From contig JAEHOE010000024.1 in the NCBI GenBank assembly GCA_016858145.1, positions 372,001-436,000 of the forward strand: 64,000 nucleotides of DNA, written 5' to 3'. The notes beneath the pieces were generated by a model, which had not been told where the DNA came from, did no database searches, and worked only from the letters and a program-made list of their open reading frames with translations. Of this stretch, positions 32,694 to 42,900 are shown piece by piece (positions within the stretch are counted from its first letter, which is position 1; each line of letters opens with the position of its first letter). Position numbers and translations under genes: made by a program. Source of the DNA: Edaphochlamys debaryana (Eukaryota; Chlorophyta; Chlorophyceae; Chlamydomonadales).

Positions 32694-35096
32694 TCACAGC
32701 TTCTTGGCCTTGATCTGGCGGCGCAGGAGGTCCACCGCCCGCTCCTCCGCGCTCTCCAGCTCCCACTCGTGGTCCATCTGGGTCAGGGGTTGAGGGGTGG
32801 GGGGTGAGGGGTGGGGTTTGAGGTGGGGTGGGGGGGTGGGTGGGCAGGTGAGAACGAGTACACGCTGGGCCTCCGGACCATCAAGCCCTCTGTCTCAGCT
32901 CAAGCACCCAGTCGCTTGCGCCCTACGCTCCCCCAAAAGCCCCTCCGCTGCCGCTACGAACACCCCCTCCACAGACCCCCAGCACAGACACCCCCCCTCA
33001 CCGCGTTGAGTGCGGTCCGCTCCTGCTTGAACATGGCCTCCATGTCCACGCCCATGGGGTTGGCGGCGGCCATGGGGTTCATCTGCCGCTTCATCATCTC
33101 AGTCTCATCCACCACCTCGTCCCTGACAGGGGGAGGCGGGTGGGATGAGGGGGGAGGGGGGGGGAGGGGGAGGAGGTTATTAAGCTGAGCGGCATTGCAA
33201 TACCTCGGGATACGGGGATGCTGGTGTTCGTGCTGCTTACTAATGGCCTACTCAGCGGCTCTGCGGCACGGCCCCTGGGCCCCGCTCCCCCGTCGCTGCG
33301 CTCCCCCACCCCGCCGCCCGCGCGCACCTGAACACCAGGCTGAACAGACCCCGCAGCCCGAACAGCAGCAGGATATAGTACGACAGGCTGGTGAAGTACG
33401 ACACATCCAGGGAGGCCAGGTCGATGCCGCGCTGGGTGGCGGGGGGGGGTCCGGGGGGAGGGGGCGGGGGGGAAGGAAGGGTCAGAGGCGCGTTTCGTGC
33501 TGGTGCCTTCCTGCTGCTGATGCAGGCAGCCCATCAGACACCCCAAGCAGCCTCGTCCCTTGCAAGTGTCGCTTACGTACCTCCGTCCCATCCACCGCCC
33601 TTCCCCACCTGCTGGGCGGTTGAAGGCGGGCCACAGGCCCTGATTGCGCTCAGCACCCCCACCCCACTCCCACACAGCCCCCGTTCCCATCCGCCACCCT
33701 CCCCATCCACCCCCAACCCCCCCCCCCCACCTGCAGCATGGGCTTGAAGCGGGGGCTGAGCGGGAAGGGCACCTTGCCGATCACGAAGCCCTGGAAGAAG
33801 AAGTTGACCACCATGCCCATGCCCAGCTGGGGGGTAGGAGGGGAGGCGGGGGGTGGGCGAGAGCAAGGGTCGGGGTCAGGGTCAGGGTCAGGGTCAAGCG
33901 TCGAACTCAGGCTCGGGGTCAGGGATAGGTTCATGCACACCACAACGGCTGCCATAATCAGTGAGATGTACGTCCCTGCAGGACGCCCTGCGCCCCTCGC
34001 CACTCCTTCCACCTACCCCTCTCTCGCCCCCCCCCCCTCCCCCTTCCCCCAGGCCCCCCCCCCACCTGCGGCACCATGCCGGTGAGGTTCTTCTTCATCA
34101 TGTCCACCATCATGCTGGGGTCGGTGGCCATGGCCTCCTGTCAGGGGGGGAGGGGGGAGGGGGGAGGGGGGGGGGAGGAGGGAGGATGCTTAGCCCTGTC
34201 CACCATCATGCGCAGGAAGGGCACAAGGCCCGCCTCGGCGAACTGTCTGTCCTGCCTCTGCCCTGGTCTCCCCGGCTCCCCGGATCCCACTTGGGCCCCT
34301 GCGGAAACCTGATACGGCCACGACCGCCCTGGCCCGACCGCCCTGGCTCCGCCCTGTGGCCCCTCAGGCGCCCGCCTCCGCCCCCGAACCGCCCTGGTCC
34401 CACCTGGGGCGAGCGCGTGACGGGCTTCTGGGTGAAGAAGCCCTTCTCCTGCGGGACCGGGAGGAAGGAGGGTGGGCAGGAAGGGTGCAGGAGGGGTGAA
34501 GGGCAGAGACGGGCAGCGGGCAGGCCGCGTGGAGTGAGCTCCTCTTGGCCGACGCGTGGCCTCCCTCACTTTGCCCCACCCCCCGCCCCTCACGGACCCG
34601 TGCCAGGGCCCCCGATTAGACCATTGCCCCACGTCCCCGACGTAGCCCCCCCCCAAGTCAGCTGCACTCATGTCAGCCCCACAGGCGCACCCCGGCGAAG
34701 TACTCCTTGCGCATCTTGAACGAGGTCTCCGGAATGAAGCGCGCAGCGCCCCGGAGCCGCCCCGAGCGAGTCACCGCCTGCATTTCCCGCACTTCCTTGA
34801 GCTCCTTGTTGTTGGGAGGAGGCGAGTTGAACAGCTGCGGCGCGATGCATGCGGGCGTTCCTCAGCGAGCGAGATGTTGATGCCACCGAGCTCATATAAC
34901 AAGGAGTTAAGGCTCCTTGTACACATACACAGGCCGGGGCGGCTCGCAGCTCCGCTCGCGCCCGATCTCCGTCTCGCCTCCGCACCTGGTGCATATACTG
35001 CGTCAGCAGCTTCATGAGCACGATGGCTAGCGTGAGGGGAATGAACACCCAGTCTCGGACATCCGAGCTGAGCAGCAGGGGGTGAGCCCCCGCCAT
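32694..35096 (-). CDS. EMC3: ER membrane protein complex subunit 3 (EMC3/TMEM111)
   Basis: Eight exons in frame: 34986-35096, 34691-34834, 34404-34448, 34066-34137, 33731-33826, 33328-33431, 33002-33122 and 32694-32777 (TGA); 258 residues, the usual EMC3 length. The start is ATG 35096 (context ACCATGG); the frame upstream offers only a TTG. Diagnostic features are an N-terminal RDWVFIPLTLAIVLMKLL membrane helix, the cytosolic RSGRLRGAARFIPETSF, GMGMVVNFFFQGFVIGKVPF, ASLDVSYFTSLSYYILLLFG, and a conserved C-terminal charged tail (MDHEWELESAEERAVDLL). EMC3 belongs to the Oxa1/YidC/Get1 insertase superfamily and forms the hydrophilic vestibule of the complex that inserts tail-anchored and multi-pass proteins into the ER. 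It lies head-to-head with the ion-channel gene, 464 bases apart. Confidence 0.96.
33862..33896. repeat. GGGTCA short tandem repeat in an EMC3 intron
   Basis: Five or so hexamer units of the ggtcag type lie just downstream of exon 5's acceptor side. The run is purine-rich on the plus strand and shows no coding signal. Confidence 0.75.
34197..34210 (-). repeat. intronic copy of an EMC3 exon 4 segment
   Basis: tgtccaccatcatg at 34197-34210 repeats 34101-34114 within exon 4. It lies in the preceding intron at an offset of 96 bases. It is short, so chance is possible, but it fits the pattern in neighbouring genes. Confidence 0.5.
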
Positions 35097-35560
35097 GGTC
35101 GCGTTGGGCAAGTCAGCTCACGCAAGGCGACTATAACAAGCTGGGTTGTGAGGTATTGGACTTCGCGTATGCACCCAGGCGCGGAGGGGGGGGCAATGGG
35201 GGCCGGGGCAACCCTTGCATGCCGGCACGCGTGTCGAACCCGCTCGACCCCAAGCCCCTCTGAGCCCTGACTACGCAGCACGGCCCCTGCGAGCACATAC
35301 CCCCAAGCCCGCAGCGGGACCCGATGCCTGTGTCTGCCCGCTCGTTGACTCTTTTCGAGTTCGGTCATCTGGGGGGAGAACGAGAGAGGGAGGACGGAGG
35401 TGAATGCAGGGTGAGCGGCAGCTGAGGGAGGGCAAGGCAGAGAACAGTGAGGGCGGGCCAGGTGAGGGGGGCTCCGGGCTCCAAAGTCGGGTGCGGCGTG
35501 TGCAGGCAAACCCTTCATGTGGATGGTTCTGACTAGTCTCAGCATACATCGACAGGCTAC
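35097..35560. promoter_or_regulatory. shared bidirectional promoter region, EMC3 / ion channel
   Basis: 464 bases separate the start codons of two divergently transcribed genes, so promoters and 5' UTRs of both must lie here unless upstream exons were missed. No clear TATA box was identified. The region is the only candidate and is otherwise without coding signal. Confidence 0.6.
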
Positions 35561-38500
35561 ATGGCAAAGGTCAATAGTGTACCTGACACGGCGGCAATCC
35601 TTACCCAGGCTCGGAAAAAGGTTCGGACATGGCAGCAAATTCCTGCCTCGGTCGTCGGCTGCGCGGCTCGCAAGGGCAGCCCAGCAGAGACACATAAAGA
35701 CTGGGATAGGCACCGAGACGAGGAAGCATGGAGAGTACCCGTGCGCGTGCGGGTGCACTTAATGGAGCTCACGCGCATCGATACCGTCGGCCAACAGTTT
35801 GACGCCAAGGTAGCGCTGGCAGGGCTGGCCTCTAGTGACCAGGAACGCTAGTCCCCGACGCCCGCTGTTCGTCGCCGCAGATATGGCTACAGCTGCGCTG
35901 GGAGGACTTGTCAGCCCAGCTCCCCGAGGATGGCTGGAGTACGCCGGGGTACGGGGTGTGTACGGCGGGTCGGGGGGTTCGTGCCTCGAGCCGCTCGCCT
36001 CGAGTCCTAAGGCTCCCATCAGAGAGCCCCGGTCGCACTTCAAGCGCCCCGCCTCCCCTCGCTCACGCTCCACCGCTGCCGCTCTACCGCTGCCGCTAAC
36101 CATGACCTGTGACCTTCAAGGCCTCCGGAGATTACACCGGCGGCACCTTCAAGCAGGCGGCCAAGGCCCAGGTGTGTACGGTGTGGTAAGGGGGAGGGGG
36201 GGCTGGGGAGTTTCAAGGCTTGGAGAGAGGGCGTGTTGGGTGGTGCGGGTACAGCCTGGCCAAGACGCGAGCTCCCCTGGCCCATACCTGCACCCGTGCA
36301 CGCATGCCCCCCAGGTGGGGGACCCAAGCGTGGACGTGGGGCGGGCGCGGGTGATTCCCTCCCCCGTCACCCCGCACGCAAGGGTTGCGGTGTACACGAG
36401 GTGGGGGTGGATGGCGTGTGGTCATGCTGGCGCAACCTGGTGTGCACACGAGCTGTTGCAGGCTTGTCGGGGGGTCCCTTTTTACCCCCACCTCACAATA
36501 CTCCATCTCGTGGGACCGAGGGGGCACCACTCTGAGGAGCTGAATGTGCCTGCCTTGCTACATCCCGCCTCCCGTGCTTGCAGATACGTCGTGCGGGCGA
36601 CGTTCATGGAGCCAATGGAGCTGCGGCAGGTGCGTGCCTGCGCGGGGCACAATAGGGCCGGCAGTATTGTAAAGCAATGTCGTGCTCAACGACGCCTTGC
36701 TTCATGTGACGCTCAAGTTACCGGTACCTCATATTCTTAAACCCTGCACCTCTCCTTTTCCCTCACCAGTTCCCAATGGACGTGCAGCGGCTGCACATCC
36801 GCGCCGCGCTGTGGCACTGCCCCGAGGCGGTCGGCAGCACGCCTCTCTCAGCCACGGCGGGCTCGGTGGACGGTGCCCCTAGTGCACCGACGACCAAGCC
36901 TGCAGAGGGCCCTTGGGCGGGGGAACCCGGGCCCTCGGCTGCCCTTGGTGCCCGGGGAGCGGCGTCCCTGGTAGCCAGTCCCCAGGGGGGTCGCGGGGGC
37001 CGCGGGGAGCCACCGCGGGAGGAGGGCCCCGGCGGCGGCATTGGCGAGGCTTCTGGGGCCGCTGCAGTAGCGTCTGCGGCCCCTGGCCGCTGCCGCACGG
37101 TCAAGCTGGAGCGGGGTAGCTCGCTCATCTACAAGGAGGCATTCGTGCTGGTGCGTGCTAGCTACTGCAATGGGCAGACGTGCAGGGATCGGGACTTGAA
37201 GGAGCCTTGAAAGGGCCATGTCGAAGTCCAACCCTGCTCCGTTCCCGGCCTCCCCTCCCGCCCTCGCTTCCTCCGTTCCGCCCCCGCACGCAGAGGGACG
37301 CGTGGGAACTGTACGACCACGTCGTCCTGAAGCAGGTGCGTACGGCAATGCACGTGCGAAGATTGCCGTACCGATGCAGTACGAAGGTCGTCCCGTCAGG
37401 AGGCGTCCGAGGACCCTCGCTTTGTCCATGCATCCACGCACCTCCCTCACCAACAGGGCCTGACCCGCGCGGAGCGAAACGACGATTACGTGCGCTTCAC
37501 CACGCTCACCGAGTACGTGTGCGTGCGCCGGAAGCTGGGCTTCTACTGGTGAGTGCCGGACGGCCGCGGTGCGCGCGCTGCTGCTGCTGGGGAATGGAAG
37601 GGCGGAGTACGTGTGGTTGCTGTGAGGCAGTAGCTAGGTAATTTACGCTTGGCGGCAGCAGGTGCGCGCTATGCCAGGGTGCCAGGGTGCCAGAGCCCTA
37701 GCACGGCCTCGCTGCGGGCGGGGGATGTTGCCAGAGCCCTAGCTGTGTGAGGTGCGCATGACGGTCGGGGCTTGCCCAAATGCCCGTACGACGATCTCAC
37801 TCGGGCGCAGGTGGAACATCTGCATGCCCATCTTCCTGCTGGTCTTCATCGCCTTCGCCTCCTTCGTGCTGGACACCAGGTGCGCGGCAGGGCGCTACCG
37901 GAACAGGCATGCTAGTCCAAAGAACGCAAAGGATGGCCCTTAAAAGGCGTGCGTTGATCAGGGGATCCATCCAGGCGTTTGCCTCGCTGGGCCCTGAGCC
38001 ACCCACGCCCCGCCCCTAACCACCAACTTCCCGCTGACCGCGTGTTGGTCCTCGCTGTCCCTCCACCCGGCCAGCGCCCTGCCCGACCGCCTCAACCTCA
38101 CGGTGGTGGTGCTGCTCACGCTGGTGGCCTTCAAGCTCGTGGTGGCACAGGTGCGGTGACCGGGGGGAGGGGGTGCGCTGTCGAGGGGTGCGCCGAGGGG
38201 GGAGGGGTGCGGCGTGGGGGGTGCGCTGAGGGGAGGTGCGCTGAGGGGGGGTGCGGCGCGGGGCTGCAGCGTTAAGGCCGAGGCGGGGCTTAATGGTGGG
38301 GGTCTGGGCGGGGTTTGTACGTCGGGTGCGGCGTGGGGCCGGTACGTCAGGGGCGGAGCAGGAGCTCGGGGTGCACAAAGGGGGCGAGGAAAGGGGGGCG
38401 GAGGGTGCGGATGGCCCCGCAGTGGGTGGGCCGCCAGCTTCGCATTGTTACTGGACTTGCATGACTCCATGCTCTTGCTGGCGTGTGCTGATGCCTGCAG

Positions 38501-39220
38501 AGCCTGCCTGCCACCTCCTACCTCACCCTGATGGGTACGTTGAGGGCGCCGTGTGGGCTGGGGGTCCAGGGGTCGTACGTACTCGAATACCGGGCCGGGG
38601 TGGAAACCGGACGCACTGCATGCTGAACAGCCACGTCGTCGGCCCTCGTGCTCGCAGACGTCTACACGGTCACGGCCTTTCTGTTCGTGTTCCTGGTGGC
38701 GCTCCAAAACCTGGTGGCGTACGTGCTGTACAAGGTAGGCGCTATCGCTATCGCTATCGCTATCGTTCTAATTGCCATTCACGACTGGGGTCGGTCCTTC
38801 CGCCGGGGCTGGGGCTGGGGCTGGGGCTGGGGCTGGGGCTGGGGCTGGGGCTGGGGCTGGGGCTGGGGCTGGGGCTGGGGCTGGGGCTGGGGCTGGGGCT
38901 CCCACTGGTCGCCCCTACCGGTACCCTGCTTGCTCATGATGTGCGTGGATGCCTTCACCAGTTCACCACCCCACCGCACACCGCAGGCGGACGATGGCAC
39001 GTCCCTCGCCGGCACGCGCGACCGGGCGGACGTGTTCAACCTCTGGAGCGGCGCGGCCCTCGTGGTGGCGTGGGGCGTGCTGCACGGCGTGGTGCTGCCC
39101 GGGGCCGTGGCCTCGCTGCGGGGGTGGCAGCGGCTGCACGCGCAGCGGGATGACGGGGACGAGGAGGCGGACAAGGTGCTCGAGGAGAGCCCGCTGGTGG
39201 CCGGGGTGGAGGCACTGTGA
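35561..39220 (+). CDS. pentameric ligand-gated ion channel subunit (Cys-less Cys-loop family)
   Basis: Thirteen exons in frame: 35561-35809, 35881-35955, 36121-36171, 36315-36400, 36584-36629, 36770-37150, 37294-37335, 37457-37548, 37811-37879, 38075-38150, 38501-38534, 38658-38734 and 38987-39220 (TGA); 503 residues. The extracellular part begins with the family's paired strand (VPVRVRVHLMELTRID, then WLQLRWEDL) and contains RATFMEPMELRQFPMD (FPxD at about 170-173). An 80-residue Gly/Pro/Ala insert follows (about 185-265). Membrane helices are M1 (WNICMPIFLLVFIAFASFVL, about 342-361), M2 (RLNLTVVVLLTLVAFKLVVA), the SLPATSY loop, M3 (DVYTVTAFLFVFLVALQNLV) and M4 (about 440-463). The two cysteines that flank the FPxD segment in animal receptors are Glu and Leu here. 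The ligand and ion selectivity are unknown. No N-terminal signal peptide is evident, so an upstream exon may be missing. Confidence 0.85.
38742..38767 (+). repeat. GCTATC hexamer repeat
   Basis: Four units of gctatc lie directly after the M3 exon donor (GTAGGC) in the last intron of the channel gene. Confidence 0.85.
38803..38900 (+). repeat. GGGGCT hexanucleotide tandem repeat in the channel gene's last intron
   Basis: About 16 perfect ggggct units on the transcribed (plus-sense) strand give a G-run every six bases. This can form G-quadruplexes in DNA or pre-mRNA. It lies between the M3 and M4 exons. Confidence 0.95.
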
Positions 39221-39963
39221 GGGAAGCCGCGCTAGATGGGGAGGCGCGCGGGATGCAGTCTTGATGGGGATGAGGTAGTTTGAGAGGCGTGGCGAAGAAG
39301 GGTATTGGAGCAGAGGCAGAGAAGCGGCTCTAGCTTCGACGCTGTAGCTGTAGCTGTCTAGAACTGGTGAGCGAGAGCTCTTGGGCCTGCAGCTGCTCTG
39401 AAGCTGCTGCGGAGGGCAGCACGCGGGCCACTCAGCAGAGGCGGGCTTTGCTGGCTGCGCTCTCAGGGTCGTACACTCGTACCATACATATGTTTTACAT
39501 AAGGTAGCCGAGAAGGAGCGGCAGGCTTGATTGAGGGGCATGTCAGCTCGAGGTTGGGCCACACCATCTCCTTTGCAGACCCCCACTTATTCAATTTCCA
39601 GGATTGGGACAGACCCGCTGCATCACACGCTTGCAAGCGCTCATCTCTTCGGTTCACGACCGACCCCCAAATCCCCCATCTGCCCCCCACGCACGAACCC
39701 CATTTGTCGGCCCACTTGCACTCTTACTCACACTCTACCAAGACCCCTGCTAGCCCTACCCTGCCCCTGCTGAACGAGCCAGGATCGGCTTGCGGCCTTC
39801 ACGCCGTGCTACTCGACTCGCTCGCACGCGGAGGTACACACGCGCACGCCCTGCACCATGCCTGGAGCCGCTCTGCGTGCCAAGCCGTCGTGCACCCCGC
39901 TCCTTCCTGAACCCCTTTGTCCCCTGGCGTGCGTGCTGCAGCCTCGTGTAGCCCCCGAAAGCC
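39221..39963. other. convergent 3' region of the channel and MER3 genes
   Basis: Both genes end into this interval. A TGTAA, the usual green-algal poly(A) signal, occurs on the minus strand at 39495-39499. That would give MER3 a 3' UTR of about 465 bases. No plus-strand signal was found for the channel gene. No coding bias. Confidence 0.6.
39495..39499 (-). terminator. candidate TGTAA poly(A) signal for MER3
   Basis: The sequence reads TGTAA on the minus strand, 465 bases beyond the MER3 stop codon. It is assigned by the algal consensus and position only. Confidence 0.4.
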
Positions 39964-42900
39964 CTAGAACTGCAGCGAGCTAAACCAGTCCTGCGTTGGG
40001 TCCACGTCATCTGGGTCGGCCGCCATGCCTCCGCCCCCACCGCCTCCCAGCCCTGCGTCCCACCCGCCTCCGCCACCGCCGCCACAGTCCCCGGCCGCCA
40101 TACGACGCGGAGCACCATTGCCCCAGTCCTCATGGCCGCCACCTCCGAAGCCTCCCGCGGTGCCATCAGGCGCCGTGAGTGTGGGTCCGCCGAAGCGTGG
40201 GACCTTGGCTAGGCCGCCTCCTGGCCCCGCTGCGGCTTCGGGTGCGGGAGCTGCGGCAGGTTTGCGCTTGCGGAGGCCCTGGGTGAGGCTTGCCAGGGCG
40301 GAGTAATCCGTCGTGCGCTGCGTGCCTCCTCCGCCACTCTCTCCAGCAGCCCCGCCTGCGCCGCCGCCTTCGCCGCCATAGGCCCCGGCGCTGACCCCGC
40401 TGGCGCTCCTCTGCAGCCCTGGCTGCCACGCGCCAAAGGGATGCGCGGATGCCGGGGCGGCCGTGCCAGCTCCTGCTGTTTGGGCGCTAGATGACGGCCG
40501 CGGCCGCCAGCCCTGACCGCTGGCCGCGGCCGCTCCACCTCCTCCGTGCCCTGCGCCGGCCGTAGCGCCCGGCGATGCTACCATAGGGGCCGCTGCCTCC
40601 TGGGGAGCGGCCTCGAACAGCCCAGCAACCCAGGGCGCCGGCACAGCTCCAGGAGCGGGTCGCGGCCGGTCCAGAAACCCGACCGCCGGGGGTCCCGCGG
40701 CTGCGGTTGCTGCCGGCGAGGGCGCTCCACGCGAGCCTGTCTGGCCGACACTCGCGCCGTAGGCACCGCCGCCGGTGGCGCCAAAGCTGACCCCGGCGGC
40801 GCCGCCAAGGCTACTGCTTGTCGTCCGTGCGCCGCCACGGCCCCGCGCCTGGGGCAGCTGAACCGCCGCCCAGGCATTACTGCCGGCGACCTGCGAGCCT
40901 GTCCGTGCCGCCGCCGCCGGCGCCGGCGCTCGCCAGCCAGCGTCGGCCAGTGGCGGCGCCACAGCCGTCACCTGCAGCGGCCGCCGCCGCCAGGCGTTCG
41001 GCTGCTGAGCCCCAGCACCGGCGGCGCCGCCGGCTGACGCGCCGCCGCCGCTGCCGCTGCCGCTGCCGTCATCGACGAACTCATCCCAGGCCGGCGGTGC
41101 CACCGCGGCGGCGGCGGCAGCTGGCGGCGGCGTGACATGTCCCGCCGGCCACTGCCGCGTCGGGGCCCTGCCGTACGCCTGGCTGCCTGGGATGTCCTGT
41201 ACGGCGCCCGTGAAGGAGTCGAACTCAGCGCCGTATTCCACCTCTTCGAATCCGTCAACTTGAAAGGCGGCGCCGTCAGCGTCAGCGTCAGCCAAGCCGG
41301 ACCAAGCCGGCGGCGGCGGAGCTGCCGCCGCCGCCGTCGCCGGCCGCCGCCAGCCGCCGCCAGTGGCGGCGGCCCTGTCAGAGAAGGACGATGAGGCTGG
41401 AGATGCCTCTGGCAGGCCCGCCGCCGCCGCCAGCCCAGCTGCAGTGGCCCGACCTGCAGCCGCCGTCGCCGCCGCCGGCACAACCCCGCTTGTGCTGGTG
41501 CGGCCAGCTGGCGGAAGCCCGCCGCCGCCAGTTGGGCCTGCCCGGCCGCCGGCTCCCAGCGTCAGGGCCTGGTGGGCCTGCCCTGGGCCTGCCTTTCGCT
41601 GCATCATGTTCAGTGCCGCCAGCGTATCCTTATCACGGGGACCGCTTAGTAACAGGCGCTTGCGTTCCCCTAGAATCCCTGGGTCGGGAGAGGGAGCGGC
41701 GGCCTGGTGCTGGGCCTGGCTGGGGCTAGGCTGGGCCCGTGAGGGCCGGGGCTGGGCCTGAGGGGCCTGCATGGAGCGTGGCGTTCCGGCGGGGGCCGCG
41801 GCGGCGGAGGCTGAGGGCTGCGGAGGGCCGACGGCCACGGCCCGGGAGCTCAGGCCGGGCCGGGGCGGGAGCATGGTGAGGCGGGGCGGGGGCGCGCCCA
41901 CGACAGTAGCTGATCCATTCGGTTGGGTGCTGTTGGCGAGTCGGGCTGACGGGGCTGACGGGCCCGAGCGGGCTGGTTGCGAGGAGGCCGGCGGCGGCTG
42001 AGCGCCGCCGGGACTGATGGGCAGAGGTGCGGGGGCGGCCGGGGCCAGTGAGGAGCCTCCGCGGCCGCCCTGGCTTCCCATGACAAACCCAAACAGGTCG
42101 TCCTCGGGTGAGAAGCCGCCCGCCTCCTCGCCTTCCTCAGCATCAGCCTGCCATGCCTGGTCCCACCCCGCGCCGCCACCGCCGCCGCCGCCGCCGCCGT
42201 ACCCGTACCCCTGTCCCGGCTGATGCGGTTGATGCTGGGCCTGGGCGTGTTGAGTCGGGTCCTGGCCTGGGACCGAGTGGGCCTGTACGGCATCTGGCGG
42301 CGGGGCCTCAGGATCCTCGGGGGACGCAGCCGCAGCTGACGTGGCGGCGGCCGCCTGGGCCTTCTTGTCGGGCAGAGACAGGAGGCGGGCGAAGGCGGGC
42401 GCCAGGCGGGCGCCCGGCAGAGAGAACCCCGACAATCTCAAGGGCGGTTCCGCCGTTTTGCCACGGCCGCGCCCGCCACCCCGACCGCCAGCTCCTCCGC
42501 GCCCACCTCGGCCGCCGGCGGTACCGCCACTGCCGCTGGCGCGGCCGCCGGAGGACCCACGCGAAGGCTGGGAGGCCTGGGCTGACGGCGCCGGCGGCGT
42601 CAGCGCTGGGGCGTCGCCGGCGGCAGCGGCGGCGGTGGCAGCAGGAGGTGCGAAGGCGAAGGCCGGCGCCGCCAGCGCTGGCGCGGCCGTCAGGACCTGC
42701 GGGCGCGGCGGCAGGCCGGCGCCGCCGCCGCCAGGTCCCGCAGCCCCCGCTGCGGCGGCATCCCGCCGGCTCCGCTGGGTGCCCTGAGCCTGAGCTGCCC
42801 TGCCACCGCCGCCGCCGCCGCCGCCAGCGGTGCCGCCATCGCCGCCGCCAGAGTCCTCTCCGCCGCCAGGGAACGGCGATGGCTGCAGCGTTCCGTCATC

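Noticed and set aside
38803..38900. Interstitial telomere repeat
   Set aside because: The unit is GGGGCT, not the TTTTAGGG-type repeat of these algae, and it sits inside an intron.
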